Of a stretch of DNA of 5,000 bases, positions 1 to 5,000 are shown in pieces (position 1 is the first letter of the stretch; every line of letters begins with the position of its first letter). The notes beneath the pieces were generated by a model that worked only from the letters and a program-made list of their open reading frames with translations, did no database searches and was not told the DNA's origin. The stretch lies in the NCBI GenBank assembly GCA_003541445.1, contig DPMO01000255.1, positions 1-5,000 on the forward strand, given 5' to 3'. This DNA is from Clostridiales bacterium (GTDB lineage: Bacteria; Bacillota; Sulfobacillia; UBA995; UBA9673). The translations under genes and the position numbers were made by a program.

Positions 1-1294
1 AGAGAAAGGGTATCTTGTAATCCAGACGGCCGGCCCTTAGGAAGGCCTCGTCGAGCAGCGAGGGCACGTTAGTGGTGCCCACGATGATGGACTCCCTCTC
101 GGGGCGCCCGAGCCACTCCAGGAACTGGGAGAACACCCGGCTCGTCTCCTCACCCGCCGAGTCACCGACCCGGCCCCTCTTCCCAAACCTGTCTATTTCA
201 TCTATAAACACCACCGCGGGGGACATCTTGTCCACCAGCCTGAGGGCATCGCGCATCCGGTGTCCCGACTCGCCCAGCCACTTGGAGTAGATGTTCTCGG
301 TCACCAGGTGGATGAAGGGCAGGTTTATCTCGCTGGCCAGGGCGTTGGCGAAGAGGCTCTTCCCCGTGCCCGGAGGTCCGAACAGGAGGAGCCCCCGGGG
401 GAGCGGGACCCCGATGCGCCGGGCCCGGTCGGGCCGGGAGAGGACGTTGATGATGTACCGGCGGACGAAGTCCTTGATGACCTCGTAGCCGCCGATATCG
501 GCAAAGCTCGACCTGGGGTCGGTGACCTCGAGCACCCCTGACTTCTTGACCAGCTCGGACTTGAGCGCCTTGATACGGCCGATGTCGAAGGCCTTCTCGG
601 TGTAGTAGGTCTCCAGGAGGATGCTCTCGAGCTGGTGCAGGTTCAGACCGGCCGTGGCGATGACGAGCTCGGTCACCTGCTCCTCGGCGAGAGGGACCTC
701 GAGCTCGCGGGCGACCGACTCCACCAGCCGCTGGCGTTCCTCCCGGGAAGACGGGTCGACGGTGATGACGACCGAGAGTTCCCGGGTGAAGTCGTCAAGG
801 ATCCTCTCCACCGCGGGAGTGACGATGAAGACCGTCGAGCCGTTGGCGATGACGAGGGGGTCGATAGCCCAGGACTTGAGGGCCGCCCTGAGCCCGGTCT
901 CGTGCTCCCGGTTGTCCGAGATGTTCTGGATTATGAAGACCGAGCGAGAGGTCTTGAGGGGCTTGTCGACCTCCTTGAGGGCGGCCTTCAGGGTGGCCAG
1001 CCGCGTCGCGTCCTCCCCCAGCTTCCTGGAGAGGACCGACGAGCCCGCCTCCTTGCGGTAGGGGGTGGTCACGATCTCCTCCCCGCGCAGCCCCAGCCGC
1101 CCCAGTCCCTCCCACTCGTCGTAGACGAAGATGCTGTCGGCCTTGCCGTAGTCGGGATGACGGAGGAGGTAGTGCTTGAGCTGGAGCAGACGCGCGGGGT
1201 CCCCCGTCTCGAAGCACACGACAGGCGAGTAGTTGCTCTTGCGCTTGATGAGACCTGTCTCTATCCAGGAGGTGTCGAACCGGGCGTAGGTCAT
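1..1294 (-). CDS. Ycf46-type AAA+ ATPase, partial (C-terminal end missing)
   Basis: An AAA+ ATPase whose first 431 residues are in the window; it leaves the left edge before its stop. The C-terminal part is a classical AAA module: Walker A GPPGTGKS at residues 306-313, a pore-loop motif KWLGES around 338-343, Walker B VVFIDEID at 361-368, sensor 1 TTN at 407-409, and the second region of homology ending LRAGRLD with likely arginine fingers R420 and R423. Residues 1 to about 245 resemble the Ycf46 N-terminal domain, an AAA-like fold that has lost catalysis: no Walker A is visible, and the strand expected to carry Walker B reads VFIIQN at 119-124. The linker with KKSGVLEVTDP (250-260) and FADIGG (264-269) is typical of Ycf46. 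ATG at 1294 was chosen because a weak AAGGGA lies 5 bases upstream and similarity starts near it. It is the last visible gene of the minus-strand operon. Such ATPases remodel proteins by ATP-driven threading; the substrate is unknown. Ycf46 has been linked to photosynthesis and carbon use in cyanobacteria, which cannot simply be carried over here. Confidence 0.93.
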   Translation of the reverse strand, partial: MTYARFDTSWIETGLIKRKSNYSPVVCFETGDPARLLQLKHYLLRHPDYGKADSIFVYDEWEGLGRLGLRGEEIVTTPYRKEAGSSVLSRKLGEDATRLATLKAALKEVDKPLKTSRSVFIIQNISDNREHETGLRAALKSWAIDPLVIANGSTVFIVTPAVERILDDFTRELSVVITVDPSSREERQRLVESVARELEVPLAEEQVTELVIATAGLNLHQLESILLETYYTEKAFDIGRIKALKSELVKKSGVLEVTDPRSSFADIGGYEVIKDFVRRYIINVLSRPDRARRIGVPLPRGLLLFGPPGTGKSLFANALASEINLPFIHLVTENIYSKWLGESGHRMRDALRLVDKMSPAVVFIDEIDRFGKRGRVGDSAGEETSRVFSQFLEWLGRPERESIIVGTTNVPSLLDEAFLRAGRLDYKIPFL

Positions 1295-1355
1295 CTCGGT
1301 CCCTTCTTCGGGCCGGGTCGGGCGGAGCCGCCGGTGTCCGGGACCCCACCTCTGT

Positions 1356-1595
1356 TCACCCGCACGGGGAGTCGAACTCCTCCCGGACCTCGAGCCCCAG
1401 GGCCCTCAGGGCTCCGCGGAGCCGCCGGGCCTGGCCATGGCTGTAGAACTCGACGACATCCACCCTGTCCCCGCCGACCCTGACCTCGAGGAAGCTCCGC
1501 AGGGAGCGGGGCCCTGAAAGGACTGCGGGGGCCGCCGCCGGGTCTCTGCGCCCGGGGCCTCTGAGCCGCGGCGAGGTTCCCGCTGAGGACTTCAT
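1356..1595 (-). CDS. small protein of unknown function, coupled to the DUF2997 gene
   Basis: A 79-residue protein I do not recognise. Its ATG overlaps the stop of the upstream DUF2997 gene in an ATGA junction (1592-1595), which suggests translational coupling; no good Shine-Dalgarno is visible. Residues 1-32 are rich in Arg, Pro, Ala and Gly and look disordered. Residues 33-79 look folded: a strand (FLEVRVGGDRVDVVEFYS), a helix (HGQARRLRGALRALG), a second strand (LEVREEF), then an ending SPCG with the only cysteine. The layout faintly recalls DUF3343-type small proteins, which have a short beta-alpha-beta unit and a Ser-Ser-x-Cys-Gly motif, but this is too weak to name the family. It sits between DUF2997 and the AAA gene, with 61 bases before the AAA start. 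The coupled start and the strand/helix pattern argue that it is a real gene. Confidence 0.68.
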   Translation of the reverse strand: MKSSAGTSPRLRGPGRRDPAAAPAVLSGPRSLRSFLEVRVGGDRVDVVEFYSHGQARRLRGALRALGLEVREEFDSPCG

Positions 1596-1822
1596 TCTCT
1601 CGTCGGGACCCGGTCCCTCTCTTCCTCCTCGACCCCTGTCTCGGCCTCGATCTCGGCCGGGGTCTTCCTCCTGGCCCGCACCGGGTCGACCTCGAGCCCG
1701 AACCGCGCGAGGATTCCCGCGAGGCGCTCGGCCTCCTCAAGGCAGTCGTCCCCCACGAAGCCGCGGAAGTCCGCCTCCACCGACCCGTCACGCTCCACCT
1801 TGACCCTTATCTCGCGTGTCAT
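1592..1822 (-). CDS. DUF2997 domain protein
   Basis: A 76-residue protein that matches the small DUF2997 family. The first 45 residues carry the family pattern: a beta strand (REIRVKVERDGSVEADFRGF, residues 3-22), then G24 and C27 (pattern GxxC) opening a helix (CLEEAERLAGILARFG, 27-42). This is the arrangement I recall for the family: strand, DGSVE turn, GF.G..C, helix. Residues 45-76 form an acidic and basic tail (ETGVEEEERDRVPTRE) longer than the core domain needs. The ATG lies 4 bases after the DUF1257 stop, and a GAGGGA about 12 bases upstream may serve as ribosome binding site. DUF2997 genes are often found beside DUF1257/Ycf35 genes, as here, which supports both calls. No biochemical function is established for this family; a physical partnership with DUF1257 or the AAA ATPase is inference. 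Confidence 0.85.
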   Translation of the reverse strand: MTREIRVKVERDGSVEADFRGFVGDDCLEEAERLAGILARFGLEVDPVRARRKTPAEIEAETGVEEEERDRVPTRE

Positions 1823-1826
1823 GGCT

Positions 1827-2261
1827 CTAGAGCGTCCCTCTCACGACCACGGCCCGCGCCTCGCCTCTTCCGCCCCCGGCCTCACCTATCTCCACGGAGT
1901 AGTTCATCTGCTCGAGAGCCCTCGCGACGGCGAGAGCCGTGTAGTTCTGAGCGATGCGCTCGCGTATCTCGGCGCCCACCCGCTGGTAGCCGCCGTAATG
2001 GTCGTAGATGAAGACGACCTCGCCGGAAGGCTCGACCCGCACGCCCACTCCCCGGGGGAACTCAGGGGTGACCACCGCGAAGTCGCACACGGTCACCCGG
2101 CCGTAGTAGTCTGTTATGCGGTCGGTGACCCGCCCGCCCAGCTCGTCCGCGGCGGCCTGGACCGCCTCCTCCATGAGGCGCCAGGTCGGGTCGACCTCAC
2201 CGCCGACAAGCCTCTCGGGGGAGAGCCTGATCCTCGTCCGGTACGAGCTTATCACGCTCAT
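1827..2261 (-). CDS. DUF1257 (Ycf35-like) protein
   Basis: A 144-residue protein resembling DUF1257, the family of plastid and cyanobacterial Ycf35. It begins MSVISSYRTRIR, like the MSHF-x-x-I-x-T-x-I/L start of the family. The later part carries the recognisable core: GVGVRVEPSGEVVFIYDHYG (71-90), where the family has 'GF...DG.Y.LV.D', then the helix EIRERIAQNYTALAVARALEQMNYSVEI (98-125), which matches the 'L.Q.YA...V...A...GF.V' ending. The first half (residues 13-60) is more divergent and longer than I expect. The reading frame stays open upstream to 2375, but that part would overlap the membrane-protein gene and reads as low-complexity sequence. I therefore start at ATG 2261, which has GGAGGAG 9-11 bases upstream. 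It lies 62 bases after the membrane-protein gene and 4 bases before DUF2997. The molecular role of Ycf35 is unknown; no catalytic residues can be pointed to. Confidence 0.8.
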   Translation of the reverse strand: MSVISSYRTRIRLSPERLVGGEVDPTWRLMEEAVQAAADELGGRVTDRITDYYGRVTVCDFAVVTPEFPRGVGVRVEPSGEVVFIYDHYGGYQRVGAEIRERIAQNYTALAVARALEQMNYSVEIGEAGGGRGEARAVVVRGTL

Positions 2262-2272
2262 CCTCTGCCACT

Positions 2273-2277
2273 CCTCC
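2273..2277 (-). promoter_or_regulatory. Shine-Dalgarno of the DUF1257 gene
   Basis: On the minus strand the bases GGGGAGGAG precede ATG 2261 by roughly 9 to 11 bases. This strong site decides the start in favour of 2261 over the in-frame codon at 2375, which lies inside the preceding gene. Confidence 0.65.
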
Positions 2278-2323
2278 CCTGGAGCCCGCGCCGCGCGGTC
2301 CACGGCGAGCCGGCCGGGATCCG

Positions 2324-3127
2324 TCAATCGAGCTCTATCTCTTTCGACAGGAACTCCCGGAGGCGGCCCTGCCACAGGGTCAGTTCGGCCCTCACCCGGC
2401 CGAGCTCGGCCTCGACCTCACGCCGCTCCTTCGCCGCCTCGGACACCGCCTGCTCCACGTCCCTCATGACGGACCTCGGCCGGTCGGCATCCCCGCTGGC
2501 GGCCAGCACGGCGAGGGACATCTGGACCTCGAGCTGGGCCCGCCGGTCGGGGTCGGCAACCTCGCGGAGTTCCCTCTCGAGCCGGGCTCTCCTCTCCCTG
2601 AGACCGGCCGGGTCGAGGGACCGGAGCTCTCTCTCCCATTCCTCGACCTTGATGGACCGAATGCGGGCGGCCCCACCCTCACGCTGCCACCGCTCGACCC
2701 TCTCCCGGTGGACCTCGAGGTCCCGTGCAAGAGTCCTCGCGGCCCTCTCGGCTTCCTCCCGGCGGCGCAGTTCGTTCCGCACCCGCCGGTCGACGTCCTC
2801 GAGGGTCTTCTCGAGCTCCATCTCCCTCGCCCGGAGAGCGGAAATCTCCCGGCTGAAAAGCTCCTGCTTCCGGAGACGCAGGAGCTCGGTCACGACAAGA
2901 GCCAGGACAACGAACACGGGCAGGGTCAGTCCGGCGGCCGCCAGGACGAGGTAGCCGCCTGAGAGGTCCGGGAAGAGCCAGAGGTCGGCCAGGAGGAAGC
3001 CGACCGCGACACTCGCCCCGAGAGCCAGGCCGAGCAGCCGACGGCTCCTCGGGCCGTACTCGTACCGCGTCGTGAGGCGGAACGTGCCCAGGAGCAGGGC
3101 GGCGATGACCATGCCCACCAGCCACAC
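2324..3127 (-). CDS. membrane-anchored coiled-coil protein of unknown function
   Basis: A 267-residue protein, first gene of the minus-strand operon. I recognise no named family. Three hydrophobic segments are visible: residues 1-16 (VWLVGMVIAALLLGTF), 31-51 (LLGLALGASVAVGFLLADLWL) and 58-80 (GYLVLAAAGLTLPVFVVLALVVT). From about residue 81 to the end the protein is a charged, Leu/Arg/Glu-rich region predicted to form long coiled-coil helices (81-195 and about 220-260), with a short break near 198-215 containing MSLAVLAASG. No enzyme motif is seen. The Arg/Lys-rich stretch after the third helix (LLRLRKQ) suggests the coiled coil faces the cytoplasm. The frame is open to another GTG at 3148, but GTG 3127 has GGAGG 8 bases upstream and 3148 has nothing as good, so 3127 is preferred. 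Its place ahead of DUF1257, DUF2997 and a Ycf46 ATPase suggests a membrane anchor, scaffold or substrate for that system; this is inference. Confidence 0.82.
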   Translation of the reverse strand: MWLVGMVIAALLLGTFRLTTRYEYGPRSRRLLGLALGASVAVGFLLADLWLFPDLSGGYLVLAAAGLTLPVFVVLALVVTELLRLRKQELFSREISALRAREMELEKTLEDVDRRVRNELRRREEAERAARTLARDLEVHRERVERWQREGGAARIRSIKVEEWERELRSLDPAGLRERRARLERELREVADPDRRAQLEVQMSLAVLAASGDADRPRSVMRDVEQAVSEAAKERREVEAELGRVRAELTLWQGRLREFLSKEIELD

Positions 3128-3135
3128 GGCCTTCC

Positions 3136-3140
3136 CCTCC
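3136..3140 (-). promoter_or_regulatory. Shine-Dalgarno that sets the start of the membrane protein
   Basis: The minus strand reads GGGGAGGGGAAGGCC directly before GTG 3127, placing GGAGG 8 bases from the start. If translation began at GTG 3148 instead, this purine run would be coding and the start would lack a comparable site. Confidence 0.6.
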
Positions 3141-3180
3141 CCTCTCACCGGACGTCTTGCCCTAGGCTGTCCCCCGCCTC

Positions 3181-3193
3181 CTTAATCTTACTA
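3181..3193 (-). promoter_or_regulatory. possible -10 region of the minus-strand operon
   Basis: The minus strand reads GTAGTAAGATTAAG, the most AT-rich stretch upstream of the operon and about 55 bases before GTG 3127. TAAGAT (3185-3190) matches four of six bases of the bacterial -10 consensus. No convincing -35 hexamer lies 16-18 bases upstream, so this is only a candidate. Confidence 0.25.
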
Positions 3194-3201
3194 CGAAAGC
3201 C

Positions 3202-3244
3202 GGCCGGTGAGGTTCTTCCTGAACCCCAAGGCCCCGGACCGGCC
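3202..3244. repeat. nested inverted repeat in the divergent intergenic region
   Basis: Outer arms GGCCGGT (3202-3208) and ACCGGCC (3238-3244) are perfect reverse complements. Inside them lies a second dyad, GGTTC (3211-3215) and GAACC (3221-3225), around a five-base loop. There is no T-run, so it does not look like an intrinsic terminator. It could be an operator, a leader structure, or a chance event in GC-rich DNA. Confidence 0.4.
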
Positions 3245-3432
3245 ACACCCTTCACCTCGTCCTCCACGCCGAGACCGGCCAGAAGAACAGCAAGCATCTG
3301 CTACAACCCGGCAACTTCAGGCAGAGGCAGGTCCCCACCCCGCTCGCTAAGTAATCTGCCGGAGAGAGACCGGTGGAGACTGTCGCGCCCGCTGGACCCT
3401 GAGACCGCCGCGCACCTGTGCACCTGCGAGGG

Positions 3433-3440
3433 GGAGGTGA
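3433..3440 (+). promoter_or_regulatory. strong Shine-Dalgarno of the GlmL-like gene
   Basis: GGAGGTGA is a near-perfect complement of the 16S rRNA 3' end; its GGAGG core lies 7 bases before GTG 3445. It selects this GTG over the in-frame GTG at 3418 and over the ATG at 3443, which is in another frame. Two upstream CACCT copies (3413-3417 and 3421-3425) could pair with its AGGTG. Confidence 0.8.
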
Positions 3441-3444
3441 GGAT

Positions 3445-5000
3445 GTGGCCGACGCCGGACCGGAACCGGGCCCCACGGAGAGGCCCGACTCCATCCTGGG
3501 GCTCGACTGCGGGAGCACGACCACCAAGGCCGCCCTCTACGCGCGTGACGCCGGGGGCCGCCTGACCCTCGTGGGCCGCAGGGACTCCCCCACCACGGTC
3601 GAGGCACCCCTTGAAGATGTGGCCGTCGGGGTCAGGGAGGCCGTCGCCGCCCTGGAGGAGACCACCGGCTGGACCCTCCTCGACCCCGGGGGCGACGGCT
3701 TCCTGAAGCCGCAGTCCGGGCCCTGCCGCGGCGTCGACGCCGTGGTCGCCACCTCCAGCGCCGGCGGCGGCCTACGGGTGCTGGTGGCCGGGGTCATCCG
3801 GAGCATGACCGCCGAGTCGGCCGAGCGGGCCGCCCTGGGCGCCGGAGCCATCGTCAGCGAGGTCATCGCCATCGACGACGGCCGCCGCCCCCACGAGAAG
3901 CTCGAACTCATCCGGCAGGTCGAGCCGGACATGATCCTCCTGGCCGGTGGAGTGGACGGCGGGAACGTCTCCCACGTGGCCCACCTGGCCGAGCTCATCT
4001 TGACCGCCGGGCCTCGCCCCCGCTTCGCCGGCGACGGGCCCGGCCGGCTGCCCATCGTCTTCGCGGGGAACCGGGACGCACAGGCCCAGGTCAGGGAAAT
4101 CCTCACCAGCGAGTCCCTCTTCTCCTCCGTCCCCAACATAAGGCCCCGCCTGGAGAGCGAAGACGTTCTCCCGGCCCGTCTCGAGATGCAGGACCTCTTC
4201 ATGAGGCACGTGATGGCCCACGCGCCGAACTACCGCCGGCTCGTCTCCTGGGTCGAGACCATCATCCCCACCCCGGCGGCGGTCGGCCGCGCCGTGGAGA
4301 TGGTCGCCCAGAGTCTGGGCGACCCGGTCCTCGCCGTCGATATCGGGGGAGCCACCACCGACGTCTTCTCGGTCCACGACGGGGTCCTTTACCGCAGCGT
4401 CGCCGCAAGCGTCGGCCTGAGCTACGGCGCGCTCAACCTCCTCGCACAGACCGGCGCCGAGAACGTCCGCCGATGGCTTGTCGGCTCCTCGTGGTCGGAG
4501 ACACGCTTCGCCGACGCCGTCGGCAACAAGGCCATCCGGCCCACCACCCTCCCCGAAACCCCCGAGGAGCTCGAACTGGAACAGGCCCTGGCCCGCGAGG
4601 CCCTGCGGCTGTCCTGGGCCCGGCATATCGAGATAGTCGTCGGCCTCAAGGGCGTTCACCAGGAGCGAGACCTCGGCAATGTCTTCGACCAGCCCCCTAC
4701 CGGCCTTCCGCTGGCCTCCGTCCGCCGGCTCAGGGCCGTCGTGGGGAGCGGCGGGGTCCTTTCCCACGCTCCAGAGCCCTGGCAGGTCGCGGCCATCCTC
4801 ATCGACGGGCTTGAGCCCGAAGGCATGACCCGGCTGTTCTTCGACCGCGGGTTCCTCTTCCCGAACGTGGGCGCCATGGCCGGGGTGAGCCCCGAGACGG
4901 CCCGGGAGATGCTGTTCGGGCAGGCTTTGGTGCCGCTCGGGACAGTCGTCGCGCCCGTCCACCGCGGCGCGGGCACGGGGGCGGCTCTCGGCCGGCCATG
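3445..5000 (+). CDS. GlmL/MutL-family ASKHA ATPase, partial (C-terminal end missing)
   Basis: The first 518 residues of a protein in the GlmL/MutL family (methylaspartate mutase accessory protein; not the DNA-repair MutL). Motifs in order: phosphate-1 loop LDCGSTTTK (20-28); ATSSAGGGL (102-110) followed by TAESAERAALGAG (122-134), hallmarks of this family; ILLAGGVDGGN (164-174), the family signature; phosphate-2 loop VDIGGATTDVFS (298-309); and adenosine loop VVGSGGVLSH (432-441). Members are encoded beside adenosylcobalamin mutases such as glutamate mutase and ornithine or lysine aminomutases, and are thought to help maintain or reactivate them; the exact reaction is not settled. GTG 3445 is fixed by a strong Shine-Dalgarno. 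No mutase gene lies in the window, so the partner must be sought to the right. Short members are about 460 residues; this one continues past AGVSPETAREML with a segment LGTVVAPVHRGAGTG and no stop, so it belongs to a longer form. Residues 1-15 are a Pro/Glu-rich extension. The alternative, a 2-hydroxyacyl-CoA dehydratase activator, is disfavoured by the motifs at 102-174. Confidence 0.93.
   Translation, partial: MADAGPEPGPTERPDSILGLDCGSTTTKAALYARDAGGRLTLVGRRDSPTTVEAPLEDVAVGVREAVAALEETTGWTLLDPGGDGFLKPQSGPCRGVDAVVATSSAGGGLRVLVAGVIRSMTAESAERAALGAGAIVSEVIAIDDGRRPHEKLELIRQVEPDMILLAGGVDGGNVSHVAHLAELILTAGPRPRFAGDGPGRLPIVFAGNRDAQAQVREILTSESLFSSVPNIRPRLESEDVLPARLEMQDLFMRHVMAHAPNYRRLVSWVETIIPTPAAVGRAVEMVAQSLGDPVLAVDIGGATTDVFSVHDGVLYRSVAASVGLSYGALNLLAQTGAENVRRWLVGSSWSETRFADAVGNKAIRPTTLPETPEELELEQALAREALRLSWARHIEIVVGLKGVHQERDLGNVFDQPPTGLPLASVRRLRAVVGSGGVLSHAPEPWQVAAILIDGLEPEGMTRLFFDRGFLFPNVGAMAGVSPETAREMLFGQALVPLGTVVAPVHRGAGTGAALGRP

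Larger units (their letters stand above)
3128..3444. other. divergent intergenic region
   Basis: About 317 bases separate the divergent starts at 3127 and 3445. No open frame here has both a ribosome binding site and protein-like composition. The region should hold the promoters of both units. Visible features are an AT-rich island at 3181-3193, an isolated AT-rich patch at 3347-3356 (CTAAGTAATC), a nested inverted repeat at 3202-3244, a second copy of GACCGGCCA at 3273-3281, and a duplicated GCACCTG just before the GlmL ribosome binding site. A TGA at 3400-3402 closes the GlmL frame upstream, so that gene cannot extend far into this region. No tRNA, rho-independent terminator or recognisable riboswitch was seen. 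Confidence 0.7.

Noticed and set aside
635..1483. Long plus-strand open frame (282 codons) opposite the AAA gene
   Set aside because: It is antisense to a gene with clear Walker A, Walker B and sensor motifs. Its protein is Arg/Asp/Gly/Pro-rich without domain character, as expected from GC-ending codons read on the other strand.
2262..2375. N-terminal extension of the DUF1257 protein to codon 2375
   Set aside because: It would overlap the end of the membrane-protein gene, has Pro/Arg-rich composition, and is less well served than ATG 2261, which has a good ribosome binding site.
1800..2954. 384-codon plus-strand open frame
   Set aside because: It runs across two minus-strand genes and the gap between them. 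The product switches between His/Pro-rich and Ser/Arg-rich low complexity, which marks it as a shadow.
3207..3355. Possible short plus-strand peptide genes in the intergenic region, for example GTG 3207 (start VRFFLNPKAP) or the frame ending at the TAA of 3350-3355
   Set aside because: No ribosome binding site, low-complexity Pro/Arg/Gln sequence, and no similarity I recognise. A decayed gene cannot be excluded.
3347..3356. Possible -10 element (AGTAAT) for the GlmL-like gene
   Set aside because: AGTAAT matches four of six consensus bases, but no -35 hexamer stands at the right distance, so I did not list it as a promoter.
3445..3600. Identification of the plus-strand gene as a 2-hydroxyacyl-CoA dehydratase activator (BcrA/HgdC type), based on GSTTTKA
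   Set aside because: The motif is shared across ASKHA proteins. ATSSAGGGL and ILLAGGVDGGN are GlmL features, and the paired cysteine cluster region of the activators was not found.
3772..4962. 396-codon minus-strand open frame opposite the GlmL-like gene
   Set aside because: The plus strand encodes every GlmL family motif in this interval. The antisense product is Asp/Gly/Glu-rich with no recognisable domain.
1..5000. CRISPR arrays, tRNA or rRNA genes, insertion sequences, toxin-antitoxin pairs
   Set aside because: No regularly spaced repeats, cloverleaf, transposase motifs or terminal inverted repeats were seen on either strand.

Overview
The window is GC-rich, densely coding bacterial DNA. 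It holds two divergent transcription units separated by about 320 bases without a convincing gene. All genes prefer G/C-ending codons but also use AGG (Arg) and ATA (Ile) freely. That pattern, Shine-Dalgarno sequences, GTG starts and a GlmL/MutL-type protein fit an anaerobic, deep-branching high-GC bacterium, perhaps a deep Actinomycetota or Chloroflexota lineage. The lineage is inference; no rRNA or other marker is present.

The left unit (about 1-3127, minus strand) reads from right to left: a membrane protein with three predicted helices and a long coiled coil (2324-3127); a DUF1257/Ycf35-like protein (1827-2261); a DUF2997 protein (1592-1822); an unrecognised 79-residue protein (1356-1595) whose start overlaps the DUF2997 stop as ATGA; and a Ycf46-type AAA+ ATPase (1294 leftwards) that runs off the left edge after 431 residues. 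Order, single strand and tight junctions point to one operon. Ycf46, Ycf35 and DUF2997 are proteins known from cyanobacteria, plastids and scattered bacteria, and their molecular roles are poorly defined. The membrane coiled-coil protein suggests, by inference, that the ATPase system works at the membrane.

The right unit (3445 onward, plus strand) is one open gene for an ASKHA-fold ATPase of the GlmL/MutL family, proteins associated with adenosylcobalamin-dependent mutases and aminomutases. It has a near-perfect Shine-Dalgarno before a GTG start, all the expected nucleotide-binding motifs, and continues past the right edge. Its C-terminal end already extends beyond where short family members stop.

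The divergent intergenic region holds a small AT-rich island, a nested inverted repeat and a pair of short sequences complementary to the GlmL ribosome binding site. None of these is a proven regulatory element. The most interesting item is the Ycf46-DUF2997-DUF1257 operon with its two unrecognised companions.
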